A stretch of DNA of 64,000 bases, from NCBI RefSeq assembly GCF_046557915.1, contig NZ_JBHEBG010000003.1, forward strand, positions 310,001 through 374,000, in the 5' to 3' direction. This document shows positions 1-8,960 of this stretch, piece by piece. How positions within the stretch are numbered: the stretch's first letter is position 1; every line of letters begins with the position of its first letter. A program made the translations under genes and the position numbers. This stretch comes from JBHEBG01 sp046557915 (lineage in GTDB: Bacteria > Bacteroidota > Bacteroidia > Flavobacteriales > Flavobacteriaceae). Below the pieces are notes generated by a model. The model was not told the DNA's origin, ran no database searches, and saw only the letters and a list, made by a program, of their open reading frames with translations.

Positions 1-66
1 ACAACATAAATTAGTGTTAACGCCGAGCAGTATCTAGTTTTATATCATCCAAACCCATGCCTACCA

Positions 67-1872
67 ATGAGGAGATTAATGATTGCTATATGGGCTTCCG
101 TTTTATGCGGGGGTTATATTGCGTCGGGACAAGTTTCGCCCGATTGTGATACGGCAATTCCTATCTGTAACAATACTCCTGTAAATGGCGGTACAACGGG
201 GTTTGGCATCGATGATTTTAACAGTGCCCTACAAACAGGATGCTTGGAGCAAACGTCTACCAATGCCATAGAATCTAATTCTGCATGGTATCGTTTCCGT
301 ACCGGAGCTTCGGGGCAATTGGGTTTCAACATTGGATTTGATACTTCCGAAGATTGGGATTTTGTTCTCTATAGAGCGTCGGACTGTAATACCTTGGGAG
401 AACCGATACGGTGTAATTTTTTTGATAATAGCGATGGTATGACCTATATGGGTGTGGGCGAAGATCCTACAGGAGCCACTGGCACCGTCCTGTATGAAGA
501 TTGGTTACAGGTTACGGCAGGGGAGGATTACTTTTTACTGATCAACAACTTTAGCAATAATAACACGGGTTTTTCCGTTCAGTTTTCCGGTAACATTTTT
601 GTTACCAACCCACACGATGCCTTGGACTGCTCAATAATCAGTAACCTATTGGGCGCACCTGTTTCGGCATGTGAGAATGAAAATATTGTACTTAATGCAG
701 CAACGACCAATGCAGTTCAGTACGATTGGTTTATGGATACTGGTATGGGTTTTTCCCCAATAGCAGGAGAACACAACCCTATATTACCCATAAATGTCTC
801 TGCTTTATACAGGGTAGCTGTATTTACTTCTCTTGGCGATCTAATTCTCAGCGATGTACAGGTTGAATTTTCCCCGAACCCTAGTACATTTCCGCTTGTA
901 GACGAATTGAGCTGTTCTGAAATTGGTTTTTACGATCTATCGCAGAAAGATGCGGAAGCCCTTGGAGGGCAAGCAAATAATGAATTTGTGGTGAGTTACC
1001 ACAATTCCCAGGCAGATGCTGTACAGGGAATAAATAGTTTGCCAAAGTCCTATCCGGTACACGGCGGCACGGAAACCATTTATGTAAGGGTAGCCTCAAT
1101 AGCAAATCCAAGATGTTTTGATGCATCTGAAAGTTTTGGGCTAACCATTGTGGAGACTCCGGTTTTAAGTTTCCCCGAAGAAGTGAATCTATGTGAGGGA
1201 GATTTAATGGCCGTAATTGGTGAAACAATGCCCAATCCCAGTTATTCCTATGCCTGGGATACCGGTGAAACTACTGCTAGCATTACCGTTTCCCAAGCAG
1301 GCTCTTATACACTTACCGCCACACATATAAGCCTAGGGCTTAGTTGCCAAATCACTAGAACGGTTTCTGTTGTTATATCACTGCGTCCACAAATATCCGA
1401 TGTGGTTATTGAGGGTCTTCAAAATAACAATACGGTTACTATACTTACAGATATTGAGGGCGATTTTGAATATCAATTGGATAATGGGAATTTTCAACCG
1501 AGCAACGTTTTTGATGGGGTAACCCCTGGAATGCATACCGTTACCATAAACGATCTTAACGGATGTGGTACGGCAAGCGAAAATATTACCGTAATGGGTT
1601 TCTCCAAATTTTTCACCCCCAATGGCGATGGGGTTAATGATAGGTGGCAAATTACAGGAATTTCAGATTTGGAGGAGCCGGTTGTATTCATTTATGACAG
1701 GTATGGAAAACTCCTAAAGCAATTAGATCAAAATAACCTGGGTTGGGATGGTACATTTCAAGGAAGAAATCTACCTTCTTCAGATTATTGGTTTAAACTT
1801 ACTTACATAGACAACCAAGGTCAAAAAATTACCGCTAAATACATCAATAATCATTTTTCACTTCGAAGATAA
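67..1872 (+). CDS. Type IX-secreted protein with gliding motility-associated C-terminal domain
   Basis: The product (601 aa) opens with a Sec signal peptide (about residues 1-22, ending ASGQ). Residues 23-180 form a Cys-containing adhesin-like domain (PDCDTAIPIC, then NSAWYRF, then YFLLINNF). The middle shows Ig/PKD-like segments. The last ~90 residues carry FFTPNGDGVND, FIYDRYGKLLKQL and a GWDGTFQGRNLPSSDYWF block, the hallmark of the type B type IX sorting domain (CHU_C/gliding C-terminal family). It is therefore predicted to be exported by the T9SS and shown on or released from the cell surface. A shorter paralogue lies 129 bases downstream. The ligand or substrate cannot be told from sequence. 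Confidence 0.9.
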   Translation: MRRLMIAIWASVLCGGYIASGQVSPDCDTAIPICNNTPVNGGTTGFGIDDFNSALQTGCLEQTSTNAIESNSAWYRFRTGASGQLGFNIGFDTSEDWDFVLYRASDCNTLGEPIRCNFFDNSDGMTYMGVGEDPTGATGTVLYEDWLQVTAGEDYFLLINNFSNNNTGFSVQFSGNIFVTNPHDALDCSIISNLLGAPVSACENENIVLNAATTNAVQYDWFMDTGMGFSPIAGEHNPILPINVSALYRVAVFTSLGDLILSDVQVEFSPNPSTFPLVDELSCSEIGFYDLSQKDAEALGGQANNEFVVSYHNSQADAVQGINSLPKSYPVHGGTETIYVRVASIANPRCFDASESFGLTIVETPVLSFPEEVNLCEGDLMAVIGETMPNPSYSYAWDTGETTASITVSQAGSYTLTATHISLGLSCQITRTVSVVISLRPQISDVVIEGLQNNNTVTILTDIEGDFEYQLDNGNFQPSNVFDGVTPGMHTVTINDLNGCGTASENITVMGFSKFFTPNGDGVNDRWQITGISDLEEPVVFIYDRYGKLLKQLDQNNLGWDGTFQGRNLPSSDYWFKLTYIDNQGQKITAKYINNHFSLRR

Positions 1873-2001
1873 TTTGGTGCCATTTTTTATCAAAACAATC
1901 ACTTCATCGATTAACCGTATAAAAAATACGTTGAAATATACTAAATCAAAGTGATGCGAGTTATAATATTGATCGTATTTCTAACGTTAGCCCCATAGTC
2001 T

Positions 2002-3426
2002 ATGAGAACACGTATCTGTCCCATGTTTTGTTTATTGCTTTTTACTTTTGCGGCAATAGCACAAAACTCTCCAGATTGTAGAACCGCAATCCCCGTATGT
2101 GCGGATGTACCTATTATTTCCGAAACCAATGGTAGTGGTGATGTTACGGATTTTGATCCGGACGTTATTAGACAGACTGGCTGTTTGGAAAAGGGAAGTG
2201 TGGCATCTGCGGATATAGAAAATAACACGGCTTGGTATGTTTTTAGAGCCGGCACCGATGGTCAGATCGGTTTCCATATTGAGGCTTTATCGATAACCGC
2301 CGAGTGGGATTTTGCCCTTTACGGGCCCTATGGTCCCACTTCTGCCTGTGCAGATATAAGTAGTGGGGCTTCAGAACCTATACGATGTAATTATGAGGTA
2401 AACACAACGGCGTTCACAGGAATAGGTGTAAACCCTGAAAATGGGCAAGAAGGTGCACCCTTTCTAGTTGGGAGTCAAAATACCTATGACGAATGGTTAG
2501 ATGTCCTCGAAGGTGAAATCTATTACCTGCTTATCAATAACTTTAATACCAATTTCAATGGGGATCCGGAGCCATTTTCCCTTAGGTTTACCGGGACTTC
2601 GGTAAATGCAAATCAGGATACGGCTTTGGATTGTGTATTCCGAGATGAGTTTTTAGGATTGGACATTGTTGCTTGTGAGGGCGATCCCGATATTATTTTA
2701 AGTGCTTTACGTTCTCCGGCCGGAGCAGATATTGTAAGCGTTGCCTGGTCCGTGGATTTTGATGATGACGGTACTATAGATCAAACACTCACCGGTACCG
2801 GGCCATTTGGCGCCGAATTAGCGGTTGCGAGCCCAAATTCTGGGCGTTATTTTGTTTCCATAGAAGATATCTTTGGTGTTACCCTTACCGATGATGTTTT
2901 AATAACGTTTTTTGGAATACCTGTTTTAGATGAGGTGTCAATTTTAGAAAGGAATATAGATGACGATTCTGTGGATACCAACAACGTGGAAATAATAGTT
3001 GATGGTAATGGGAGTTATGAATATGCCATTAATGGGGGCGAATTTCAGGACGACCCAATTTTCCTTGATATCCCCCCGGGTATGAACACTGTTATTATAA
3101 ACGATAAAAATGGCTGTGGTACTACAGAACCCATAGAGTTTTTGGTAGTTGGGTATCCTAAGTTTTTTACGCCGAACGGCGATGGGATTCACGATGCATG
3201 GAACGTATTGGGGATAGAGACTTTAACAGATCCGGCAGTTTTTATTTTTGACCGCTTTGGGAAGCTCCTAAAGCAGTTAGACGAGACCACCATTGGTTGG
3301 GACGGTACCTTTAACGGTAGGCCGTTGCCCTCATCCGATTATTGGTTTAGGATAGAGTTTTCCGAAGATCAAGAAGGAATAGTTGTGGCAACCACAAAAC
3401 GAGCACACTTTACATTAAAACGCTAA
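2002..3426 (+). CDS. Type IX-secreted protein with gliding motility-associated C-terminal domain (paralogue)
   Basis: This 474-aa protein is a shorter relative of the preceding gene. It has a signal peptide (residues 1-20, ending AAIAQ), the same start of the mature domain (PDCRTAIPVC), the NNTAWYVF and YYLLINNFN motifs, and a type B sorting domain from about residue 386 (FFTPNGDGIHD, FIFDRFGKLLKQL, SSDYWF). About 130 central residues of the paralogue are missing, which suggests loss or gain of one Ig-like repeat. It probably forms a duplicated pair of surface proteins with its neighbour. It ends at a strong bidirectional terminator facing the convergent porin gene. Confidence 0.9.
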   Translation: MRTRICPMFCLLLFTFAAIAQNSPDCRTAIPVCADVPIISETNGSGDVTDFDPDVIRQTGCLEKGSVASADIENNTAWYVFRAGTDGQIGFHIEALSITAEWDFALYGPYGPTSACADISSGASEPIRCNYEVNTTAFTGIGVNPENGQEGAPFLVGSQNTYDEWLDVLEGEIYYLLINNFNTNFNGDPEPFSLRFTGTSVNANQDTALDCVFRDEFLGLDIVACEGDPDIILSALRSPAGADIVSVAWSVDFDDDGTIDQTLTGTGPFGAELAVASPNSGRYFVSIEDIFGVTLTDDVLITFFGIPVLDEVSILERNIDDDSVDTNNVEIIVDGNGSYEYAINGGEFQDDPIFLDIPPGMNTVIINDKNGCGTTEPIEFLVVGYPKFFTPNGDGIHDAWNVLGIETLTDPAVFIFDRFGKLLKQLDETTIGWDGTFNGRPLPSSDYWFRIEFSEDQEGIVVATTKRAHFTLKR

Positions 3427-3468
3427 AACAATAAGGGCCCGTTAACGGGCCCTTATTGTTGCTTTTTC
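3427..3468. terminator. Bidirectional intrinsic terminator
   Basis: A perfect 17-base inverted repeat (3427-3443 with 3444-3460, core GGGCCCGTTAACGGGCCC) lies between two convergent genes. It is followed on the plus strand by GCTTTTTC and preceded by A-rich sequence, so it can serve both the secreted-protein gene on the left and the porin gene on the right. Confidence 0.9.
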
Positions 3469-3479
3469 TAAGATTTTCC

Positions 3480-4985
3480 TTAAAAATTAAGTGTATAGCC
3501 AAGTGTTACGTTGGTTATTGCACTGCTTATTAAAGCTGGTGTGGTTACCCCCGTATCGAACAATTGTTGGTTAAAATCTTGCTCGGTTCTACTAACGGCC
3601 AAATCCAATCGGCTTCCACCAAAGTTATATCCAATACCACCAGAATAACCGTTTAGGTCACCTATGGTAACACCATCTTCATATGGACTTTCTTCGAAAC
3701 GGTATCCTGCCCTAAGGCTAACTTGGTCAATTCTATACTCGCCACCGACCCTGTAAGTGGATACGGCACCCAATTGACCTGCAATAAATGTGTTTTCCGA
3801 GGCAAAACTAGCATCGCTTGTAGGGCGCAATTCGGCTTGTGACATATCTTGATACCCATAGTCGAAGCTTAGAAGACCTTCTTTTCCAAAGATCAGCGCC
3901 AAACTCCCCGTTAACTTACCAGGTGTTTTTATGGTATATCTTTCAAATAAATTAACGATGTTGAAATCGATAAATCCAATATCATTGTCCGCCAGATCTG
4001 AATTTATGCGTTGCGAAGTGTCGTCGGTAAGTCGGTACCAAGTTGGAGATTGATAGCTTCCTCCAACCCGTATATTATCATTAAGTTTGGCTATGGCACC
4101 TACACTAAAGGAAAAACCAGAGCCTTCGGTATGCAAAAAGTTGTCAAAATCCACAAATTGAATTTCGGAACCAGCATCGAAACCGCTTTCGCGCAATCGT
4201 GTAATCTTGTCGTAAAATACCGTATGGAAGTTTAAAGAAGCCCCTAGATAGAGGGTTTCCTTGTATTGTGATGCCACATTTAGGGTAAATTTGCCATTGT
4301 AACCAGAAGTTCGCTGAAAAAATTCTTGGTTTACGGTGTTATAGGTGGCATTGGAGACATAATCGGTATTATTGTCGTCTGTGGCGTCCACAGGGTCTAT
4401 AACACCCCCAAAATAGCCTAGAAATGCCTGTTGGTCCGCAAAACCTAAGTTGGCACCGATATCTAAATAAGCTTCTTCTATGAATTCGCCATCCTGTAGC
4501 AATAATGGCCCTAGTGGAACTCCCTGCGCAAAATTCAGGAAATAATTGTCTATGCCCTGATTGCTGTTTCCGGCTATAAAAGTCCTGTTGTCAAAATTCT
4601 GTACTAAATCGTAGTTAAAGGCCAATGCAATTTTTTGCCAATCGTCATTGTTATTGCTTTTAAATACAAAAACACCACCTACCTGATTAATTTTTACATC
4701 ATTAAGGTCTTCCGTGCTGGTACGGTTAAAATATAAGGCATCGTTATTATTGTAATAATTGGTACCTGAAACGGTAAACAAACTATTATTAAAAACTGCA
4801 GATCCGGCCGGGTTTACGTTTAGTGCGGATAAGTCGCCTCCCAATGCTCCAAAAGCTCCGCTTAGTCCTTGAAAACGCGCCGTTCCTTGTGTGTTATCTA
4901 TGCTGTATCGCAATACATCGTTTATGTTTTGGCTGCTCAATAATGCACATGACAATACCATTAGCAAAGTTAAATAGCTTTTCAT
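3480..4985 (-). CDS. FadL/OmpP1-like outer membrane transport protein
   Basis: The 501-aa product has a signal peptide (about 1-18, LSCALLSSQN) and then an N-terminal segment (RFQGLSGAFGALGGDLSALNVNPAGSAVF) that matches the FadL/TodX plug region, where conserved NPA and G-rich motifs sit. The rest is alternating beta-strand sequence ending in an aromatic terminus (LGYTLNF), as expected for an outer membrane barrel. FadL-family proteins let hydrophobic compounds cross the outer membrane. The exact substrate is unknown. It is followed on the same strand, upstream in transcription, by the repeat lipoprotein gene with a 39-base gap, so the two may be co-transcribed. Confidence 0.85.
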   Translation of the reverse strand: MKSYLTLLMVLSCALLSSQNINDVLRYSIDNTQGTARFQGLSGAFGALGGDLSALNVNPAGSAVFNNSLFTVSGTNYYNNNDALYFNRTSTEDLNDVKINQVGGVFVFKSNNNDDWQKIALAFNYDLVQNFDNRTFIAGNSNQGIDNYFLNFAQGVPLGPLLLQDGEFIEEAYLDIGANLGFADQQAFLGYFGGVIDPVDATDDNNTDYVSNATYNTVNQEFFQRTSGYNGKFTLNVASQYKETLYLGASLNFHTVFYDKITRLRESGFDAGSEIQFVDFDNFLHTEGSGFSFSVGAIAKLNDNIRVGGSYQSPTWYRLTDDTSQRINSDLADNDIGFIDFNIVNLFERYTIKTPGKLTGSLALIFGKEGLLSFDYGYQDMSQAELRPTSDASFASENTFIAGQLGAVSTYRVGGEYRIDQVSLRAGYRFEESPYEDGVTIGDLNGYSGGIGYNFGGSRLDLAVSRTEQDFNQQLFDTGVTTPALISSAITNVTLGYTLNF

Positions 4986-5024
4986 TATCGTAAAATTTAG
5001 AATGATTTAATTGATTGTACCTAT

Positions 5025-6326
5025 TTATTGTCTTCCGCCACCTCTTCTTCCACCGCCTGAGGATCTACCTCCAGAAGAGCGAGAGCCTCCTCCGGAGCTT
5101 CTTGCACTTCCGCTAGATCTTCCGGAACTTCCTCCTGATCGGTAACCCGAACTGCGGGAAGATGAAGATGATCTGGAGTACCCAGAACTTCTTCCGGATG
5201 AACGTGAAGATGGTGATCTGGAATATGAAGAACTCCTAGGTGCACTACTTCTGTAAGTGCCCCTGGCCGCACTGGTGCGATTGCCAGAACTTCTTCTATA
5301 GGTACTGCTTCTAGGCGAATTACTTCTATAGGTCTGATTGCTTCTAGAGCTGCTATTGTACCGTGGTACAGCACGTGTGGTTCTGCTGGTCCTATAAGAT
5401 CTGTTACGGGCTGCAGCATCTACTCCCACAGTCCTTCGGGCCGTAGTCCCTGTTCTATACCTGCTAGAAGAGCGGGTACCGGTATTTCTTCCTACGTTAG
5501 ACCTACCGCTGTATGTTCTGTATCTAGATGAGGTAGCACCTCTCCTAACGCTAGACCTACTCCTTAAAGAATTACCAACTACTCCATTGCGGTTGTAATA
5601 GCCACGTCTACTTCGGTTAAAGGCGTAACGACCTCTTCCGCCGTAATATCCATAATGCGATCTTCCATAATAAGGCCTACCGTAGAAACCACCGTAACCT
5701 AATCCATAACCAAAACCAAAGCCGGGTCCGTAAAAGCCACCCCAACCAAAACCACCCCAACCAAAACCACCCCAACCAAAGCCACCCCAGCCCCAGTTGT
5801 TCCAGCGGTTCCATCTATTCCAGCCAAAGCCGGGTCCGTAAAAGCCACCCCAGCCCCAGTTGTTCCAAAGCCATGGGTCGTTCCATCCCCAACCGAAGCC
5901 GGCACCACCCCAGTTATCGTATATATTAATACTTACGTTAGAAGGGCTTTCTCCCCATCCGGCGTAACCATTGTAATTGTTATTATTATCAAAATAGTTG
6001 GATTGTTCCGCAATTTGTAGGCTATCGTTTTCAGCGCCTCCATAATACTCATCTACATCCGTAAATACCTCACTGTCCAATATTTCTCCATATTCATCCG
6101 CTTTCTGCCCAAAATAGTTTCCATACCCGCTTTTGTCCTCTTTTTGCGCTGGTGGTCTCTGGTAGCGGGGTTGTTCTACCGAAACCTGACGCCTTTCCTC
6201 GGAATAAATTCCATCATTATCATAGTAAGATGCTTGCTGATATGACCCGCAGGAAACAAAAAGTGCTCCAACAAAAGTATACAGGGCAACAATTCCAATT
6301 TTAGGCCGGGGTAGAGAATGTATCAT
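5025..6326 (-). CDS. Low-complexity Gly/Trp- and Arg/Ser-rich lipoprotein
   Basis: The 433-aa product carries a lipoprotein signal (LFVSC, Cys about residue 26). After an acidic stretch come Gly/Trp/Phe/Tyr repeats (GWGGF repeated, FYGPGFG twice) around residues 150-235, then a long Arg/Ser/Thr/Tyr-rich tail with many RSS and YRS units, ending RRGGGRQ. I know of no enzymatic domain here. Such proteins occur across flavobacteria and are usually left as hypothetical. The sequence suggests a disordered, strongly basic envelope protein. The repeat DNA at 5737-5781 shows active expansion. Function is unknown. Confidence 0.8.
   Translation of the reverse strand: MIHSLPRPKIGIVALYTFVGALFVSCGSYQQASYYDNDGIYSEERRQVSVEQPRYQRPPAQKEDKSGYGNYFGQKADEYGEILDSEVFTDVDEYYGGAENDSLQIAEQSNYFDNNNNYNGYAGWGESPSNVSINIYDNWGGAGFGWGWNDPWLWNNWGWGGFYGPGFGWNRWNRWNNWGWGGFGWGGFGWGGFGWGGFYGPGFGFGYGLGYGGFYGRPYYGRSHYGYYGGRGRYAFNRSRRGYYNRNGVVGNSLRSRSSVRRGATSSRYRTYSGRSNVGRNTGTRSSSRYRTGTTARRTVGVDAAARNRSYRTSRTTRAVPRYNSSSRSNQTYRSNSPRSSTYRRSSGNRTSAARGTYRSSAPRSSSYSRSPSSRSSGRSSGYSRSSSSSRSSGYRSGGSSGRSSGSARSSGGGSRSSGGRSSGGGRRGGGRQ
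5737..5781 (-). repeat. 15-base tandem repeat encoding GWGGF
   Basis: Three head-to-tail copies of CCACCCCAACCAAAA (the last ending in G) encode the pentapeptide GWGGF on the minus strand, and a partial fourth follows. In addition, the segment beginning GCCGGGTCCGTAAAAG occurs twice, near 5721 and 5828, giving the duplicated FYGPGFG. This is intragenic expansion, not a CRISPR. Confidence 0.85.
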
Positions 6327-6424
6327 CTTGGTAAATTTAATTGTTGAACATTATAAAAATAGTTAGTTTTACCGAACTATTTTTTAGAAGATTAAGTCAC
6401 AAGTTTTGTGCCAAACTGAGAATA

Positions 6425-7900
6425 ATGGGTAAATATTTAACAAAAAGGGGAGAGGATTACTCCAAATGGTACAACGAACTTGTGGTTAAGGCTGATTTGG
6501 CTGAAAATTCGGGAGTTCGTGGATGTATGGTGATAAAGCCTTATGGTTATGCTATTTGGGAAAAAATGCAGGCCGGATTGGACAAGATGTTCAAGGAGAC
6601 GGGTCATGAAAATGCCTACTTTCCGCTGTTTATCCCAAAATCTTACCTAAGTAAAGAAGCCAGTCATGTTGAAGGTTTTGCAAAGGAATGTGCCGTAGTT
6701 ACCCATTATAGATTGAAAAATGCGGAGGATGGCAGTGGTATTATCGTAGACCCGGAAGCCAGGTTGGAAGAGGAGTTGATTGTAAGGCCAACATCCGAAA
6801 CCATTATTTGGGATACATTCAGGAAATGGGTACAGTCCTACAGAGATTTACCTTTATTGATAAACCAATGGGCCAACGTAGTTCGTTGGGAAATGCGTAC
6901 GCGTCTTTTTCTACGTACCGCGGAGTTTTTGTGGCAAGAAGGGCATACCGCCCATGCTACGGAAAAGGAAGCGATTGAGGAAGCAGAGCTGATGATGAAC
7001 GTCTATGCCGATTTTGTTGAAAACCATATGGCGGTACCAGTAATTAAAGGGACCAAAACCGAAAGCGAACGTTTTGCCGGGGCCATAGAAACCTATTGCA
7101 TTGAGGCATTAATGCAAGACGGAAAAGCGCTTCAGGCCGGAACATCGCATTTTTTGGGTCAAAACTTTGCCAAAGCCTTTGATGTAAAGTTTGCCTCCAA
7201 AGAAGGAAAACAAGAGCATGTTTGGGCAACCTCTTGGGGCGTGTCCACAAGGCTAATGGGCGCATTGGTAATGACCCATAGTGATGATAACGGTTTGGTA
7301 TTACCGCCAAAGCTTGCACCCATACAGGTTGTAATTGTACCTATTTATAAGGGTCCAGAGCAATTGGATGCTATTTCCGAGCGTGTTGCTCCCTTGGTAA
7401 AAGAGCTACGGGCAAAAGGAATATCCGTAAAGTTCGACAATAGGGATACCCATAAACCCGGGTTTAAGTTTAACGAATATGAGCTTAAAGGAGTTCCGGT
7501 AAGATTGGCAATAGGCCAACGCGATATGGAAAATGGCACATACGAACTTGCCAGAAGAGATACTTTGGAAAAAGAGACCGTTAATGAAAAAGATGTTGTT
7601 GCTAGGATTCAATTTTTGATGGAAGATATGCAACAGGCCATTTATACAAAGGCATATGACTATAGGCAAAAACATATTACACCGGTAGAATCCTATGAAG
7701 AATTTAAGGATATCCTGGAAAATAAGGGTGGTTTTGTTAGTGCACATTGGGATGGTACCCCAGAAACGGAAGAAAAAATAAAGGACGAGACCAAGGCTAC
7801 GATTCGCTGTATTCCTATTGATGCTCCGGAGGAGGTTGGAAGCTGTATGGTTACCGGAAAACCGTCAAGTCGTAGAGTGCTGTTTGCCAAGGCTTATTAA
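6425..7900 (+). CDS. proS: Prolyl-tRNA synthetase (archaeal/eukaryotic-like short form)
   Basis: Charges tRNA-Pro with proline in the cytoplasm. The 491-aa length and sequence (MGKYLTKRGEDYSKWYNELV at the start, RPTSETIIW class II motif, TSHFLGQNFAKAFDV, SSRRVLFAKAY at the C-terminus) fit the compact ProRS without an editing insertion that Bacteroidota use. The open frame runs up to 6341, but those 28 extra residues are unlike the family. The ATG at 6425 begins exactly at the conserved N-terminus, so I chose it. It is transcribed divergently from the repeat lipoprotein and precedes the tRNA-Glu pair. Confidence 0.95.
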   Translation: MGKYLTKRGEDYSKWYNELVVKADLAENSGVRGCMVIKPYGYAIWEKMQAGLDKMFKETGHENAYFPLFIPKSYLSKEASHVEGFAKECAVVTHYRLKNAEDGSGIIVDPEARLEEELIVRPTSETIIWDTFRKWVQSYRDLPLLINQWANVVRWEMRTRLFLRTAEFLWQEGHTAHATEKEAIEEAELMMNVYADFVENHMAVPVIKGTKTESERFAGAIETYCIEALMQDGKALQAGTSHFLGQNFAKAFDVKFASKEGKQEHVWATSWGVSTRLMGALVMTHSDDNGLVLPPKLAPIQVVIVPIYKGPEQLDAISERVAPLVKELRAKGISVKFDNRDTHKPGFKFNEYELKGVPVRLAIGQRDMENGTYELARRDTLEKETVNEKDVVARIQFLMEDMQQAIYTKAYDYRQKHITPVESYEEFKDILENKGGFVSAHWDGTPETEEKIKDETKATIRCIPIDAPEEVGSCMVTGKPSSRRVLFAKAY

Positions 7901-7927
7901 AAGAAATTAAAAAATAATATATAGGTG

Positions 7928-7957
7928 TTGCGATAGTAAAAAATAATTGTATTTTTG
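7928..7957 (+). promoter_or_regulatory. Bacteroidota-type promoter for tRNA-Glu/rpsT
   Basis: TTG at 7928-7930 and TATTTTTG at 7950-7957 are separated by 19 bases, matching the Bacteroidota sigma-ABfr consensus (TTTG, 19-21 bases, TAnnTTTG). It lies 23 bases upstream of the first tRNA-Glu. Confidence 0.75.
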
Positions 7958-7980
7958 CATCCGCAATTGTGTAAATTAAT

Positions 7981-8052
7981 GGTCCGTTCGTCTAGGGGTT
8001 AGGACGCCAGGTTTTCATCCTGGTAACAGGGGTTCGATTCCCCTACGGACTA
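7981..8052 (+). tRNA. tRNA-Glu (TTC), copy 1
   Basis: A 72-base cloverleaf with acceptor GGTCCGT/ACGGACT, anticodon stem CCAGG/CCTGG, anticodon TTC, T arm GGGGTTCGATTCCCC and discriminator A. CCA is not encoded. Copy 2 differs only at the third acceptor pair (T-A here). Confidence 0.97.
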
Positions 8053-8122
8053 CAAGAAGGTTTAAAACTTAAAGATGACTTTTGGTTGTCTTGGGTACAA
8101 CTTTTAAGTTCTAACTTATAAT

Positions 8123-8194
8123 GGCCCGTTCGTCTAGGGGTTAGGACGCCAGGTTTTCATCCTGGTAACAGGGGTTCGATTCCCCTACGGGCTA
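8123..8194 (+). tRNA. tRNA-Glu (TTC), copy 2
   Basis: A 72-base cloverleaf identical to copy 1 except for a compensated pair in the acceptor stem (C8125-G8191 in place of T7983-A8049). The anticodon is TTC and CCA is not encoded. It lies 70 bases after copy 1 and 49 bases before rpsT, so the three are probably one transcript. Confidence 0.97.
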
Positions 8195-8243
8195 CAATAT
8201 AAAGCTCGTTTGGGTTTAGTATAAAAAATAACAAAAGAATAAA

Positions 8244-8495
8244 ATGGCAAATCATAAGTCGGCATTAAAGAGAATAAGAAGAAATGAAGCGGTAAGGTTG
8301 CGGAATAGGTACCAGCACAAAACCACTCGTAATGCTATCAAGAAATTGCGTTCGGAAGAGGACAAAAAGGCTGCGCAAACTTTATTGCCTTCAGTTATAA
8401 GCATGATAGATAAACTTGCAAAGCGCAATATTATCCATGCCAATAAGGCGGCAAACCTTAAAAGCAAGTTATCTAAACAAGTAGCTGCTCTTTAA
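8244..8495 (+). CDS. rpsT: 30S ribosomal protein S20
   Basis: An 83-aa basic protein that binds 16S rRNA in the small subunit. MANHKSALKRIRRNEAVRLRN at the start and the Lys/Arg/Ala-rich helical body match S20, and the length is normal. It is downstream of two tRNA-Glu genes and ends at a classic intrinsic terminator. Confidence 0.97.
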   Translation: MANHKSALKRIRRNEAVRLRNRYQHKTTRNAIKKLRSEEDKKAAQTLLPSVISMIDKLAKRNIIHANKAANLKSKLSKQVAAL

Positions 8496-8526
8496 GACTT
8501 TTAAAAGTCATTGTACAATAATTTAG

Positions 8527-8552
8527 CGCTCTTCTTTGGAAGAGCGTTTTTT
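8527..8552 (+). terminator. Intrinsic terminator after rpsT
   Basis: Perfect 8-base stem CGCTCTTC (8527-8534) / GAAGAGCG (8539-8546) with a TTTG loop and a run of six T at 8547-8552. Confidence 0.9.
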
Positions 8553-8571
8553 GTTTCCCGAAGTAAGGATG

Positions 8572-8805
8572 TTAGCCTTTAAACGGTTCTGTTTTAATTA
8601 CATCCACGGAAATGTCCTCAGTGGAGACTAAATAATTCTTACCGGCTATAAGGCTAAAAAAATGAACTGATGATTCTCGCACGATCTTTCCCGTGAGCAT
8701 CTCCATATCTATTTCTCCTCCTTCTTGCTGCCATATAAAGCAGGAATGTTCCTGAATTTGTATAATCTTATGGGTAGTTTTGTACTCGGCAATATAGGTG
8801 GTCAT
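8572..8805 (-). CDS. Small hypothetical protein
   Basis: A 77-aa cytoplasmic-looking protein with no signal peptide or membrane segment (starts MTTYIAEYKTTHKIIQIQEH). ATG start; mixed alpha/beta composition with one Trp pair (FIWQQ). I do not recognise a family. It occupies the space between the rpsT terminator and an unassigned 155-base gap, and no other frame there is more convincing. Confidence 0.6.
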   Translation of the reverse strand: MTTYIAEYKTTHKIIQIQEHSCFIWQQEGGEIDMEMLTGKIVRESSVHFFSLIAGKNYLVSTEDISVDVIKTEPFKG

Positions 8806-8960
8806 ATTGTTGCGGAATTGGTTGTTAGTATAGGGTATGGGCTCCTATAATGCACATTCCAAACAGCATTATGGAAATCAAATTTAATTATTTGTCGGGT
8901 TATTTTAACTCTACTTACGTTAAAATAACTACTTACCGATGGTATAAAAGTTTAGGGTAG

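Noticed and set aside
5021..5419. 132-aa minus-strand ORF inside the repeat lipoprotein
   Set aside because: A shadow in another frame of the Arg/Ser-rich tail, with the biased composition expected from its repeats.
5737..5781. Short regular repeats that could suggest a CRISPR
   Set aside because: 15-base units without spacers, in frame with GWGGF codons of a real gene.
6341..6424. Longer N-terminus for prolyl-tRNA synthetase
   Set aside because: The extra 28 residues are not like the family and the ATG at 6425 matches its usual start.
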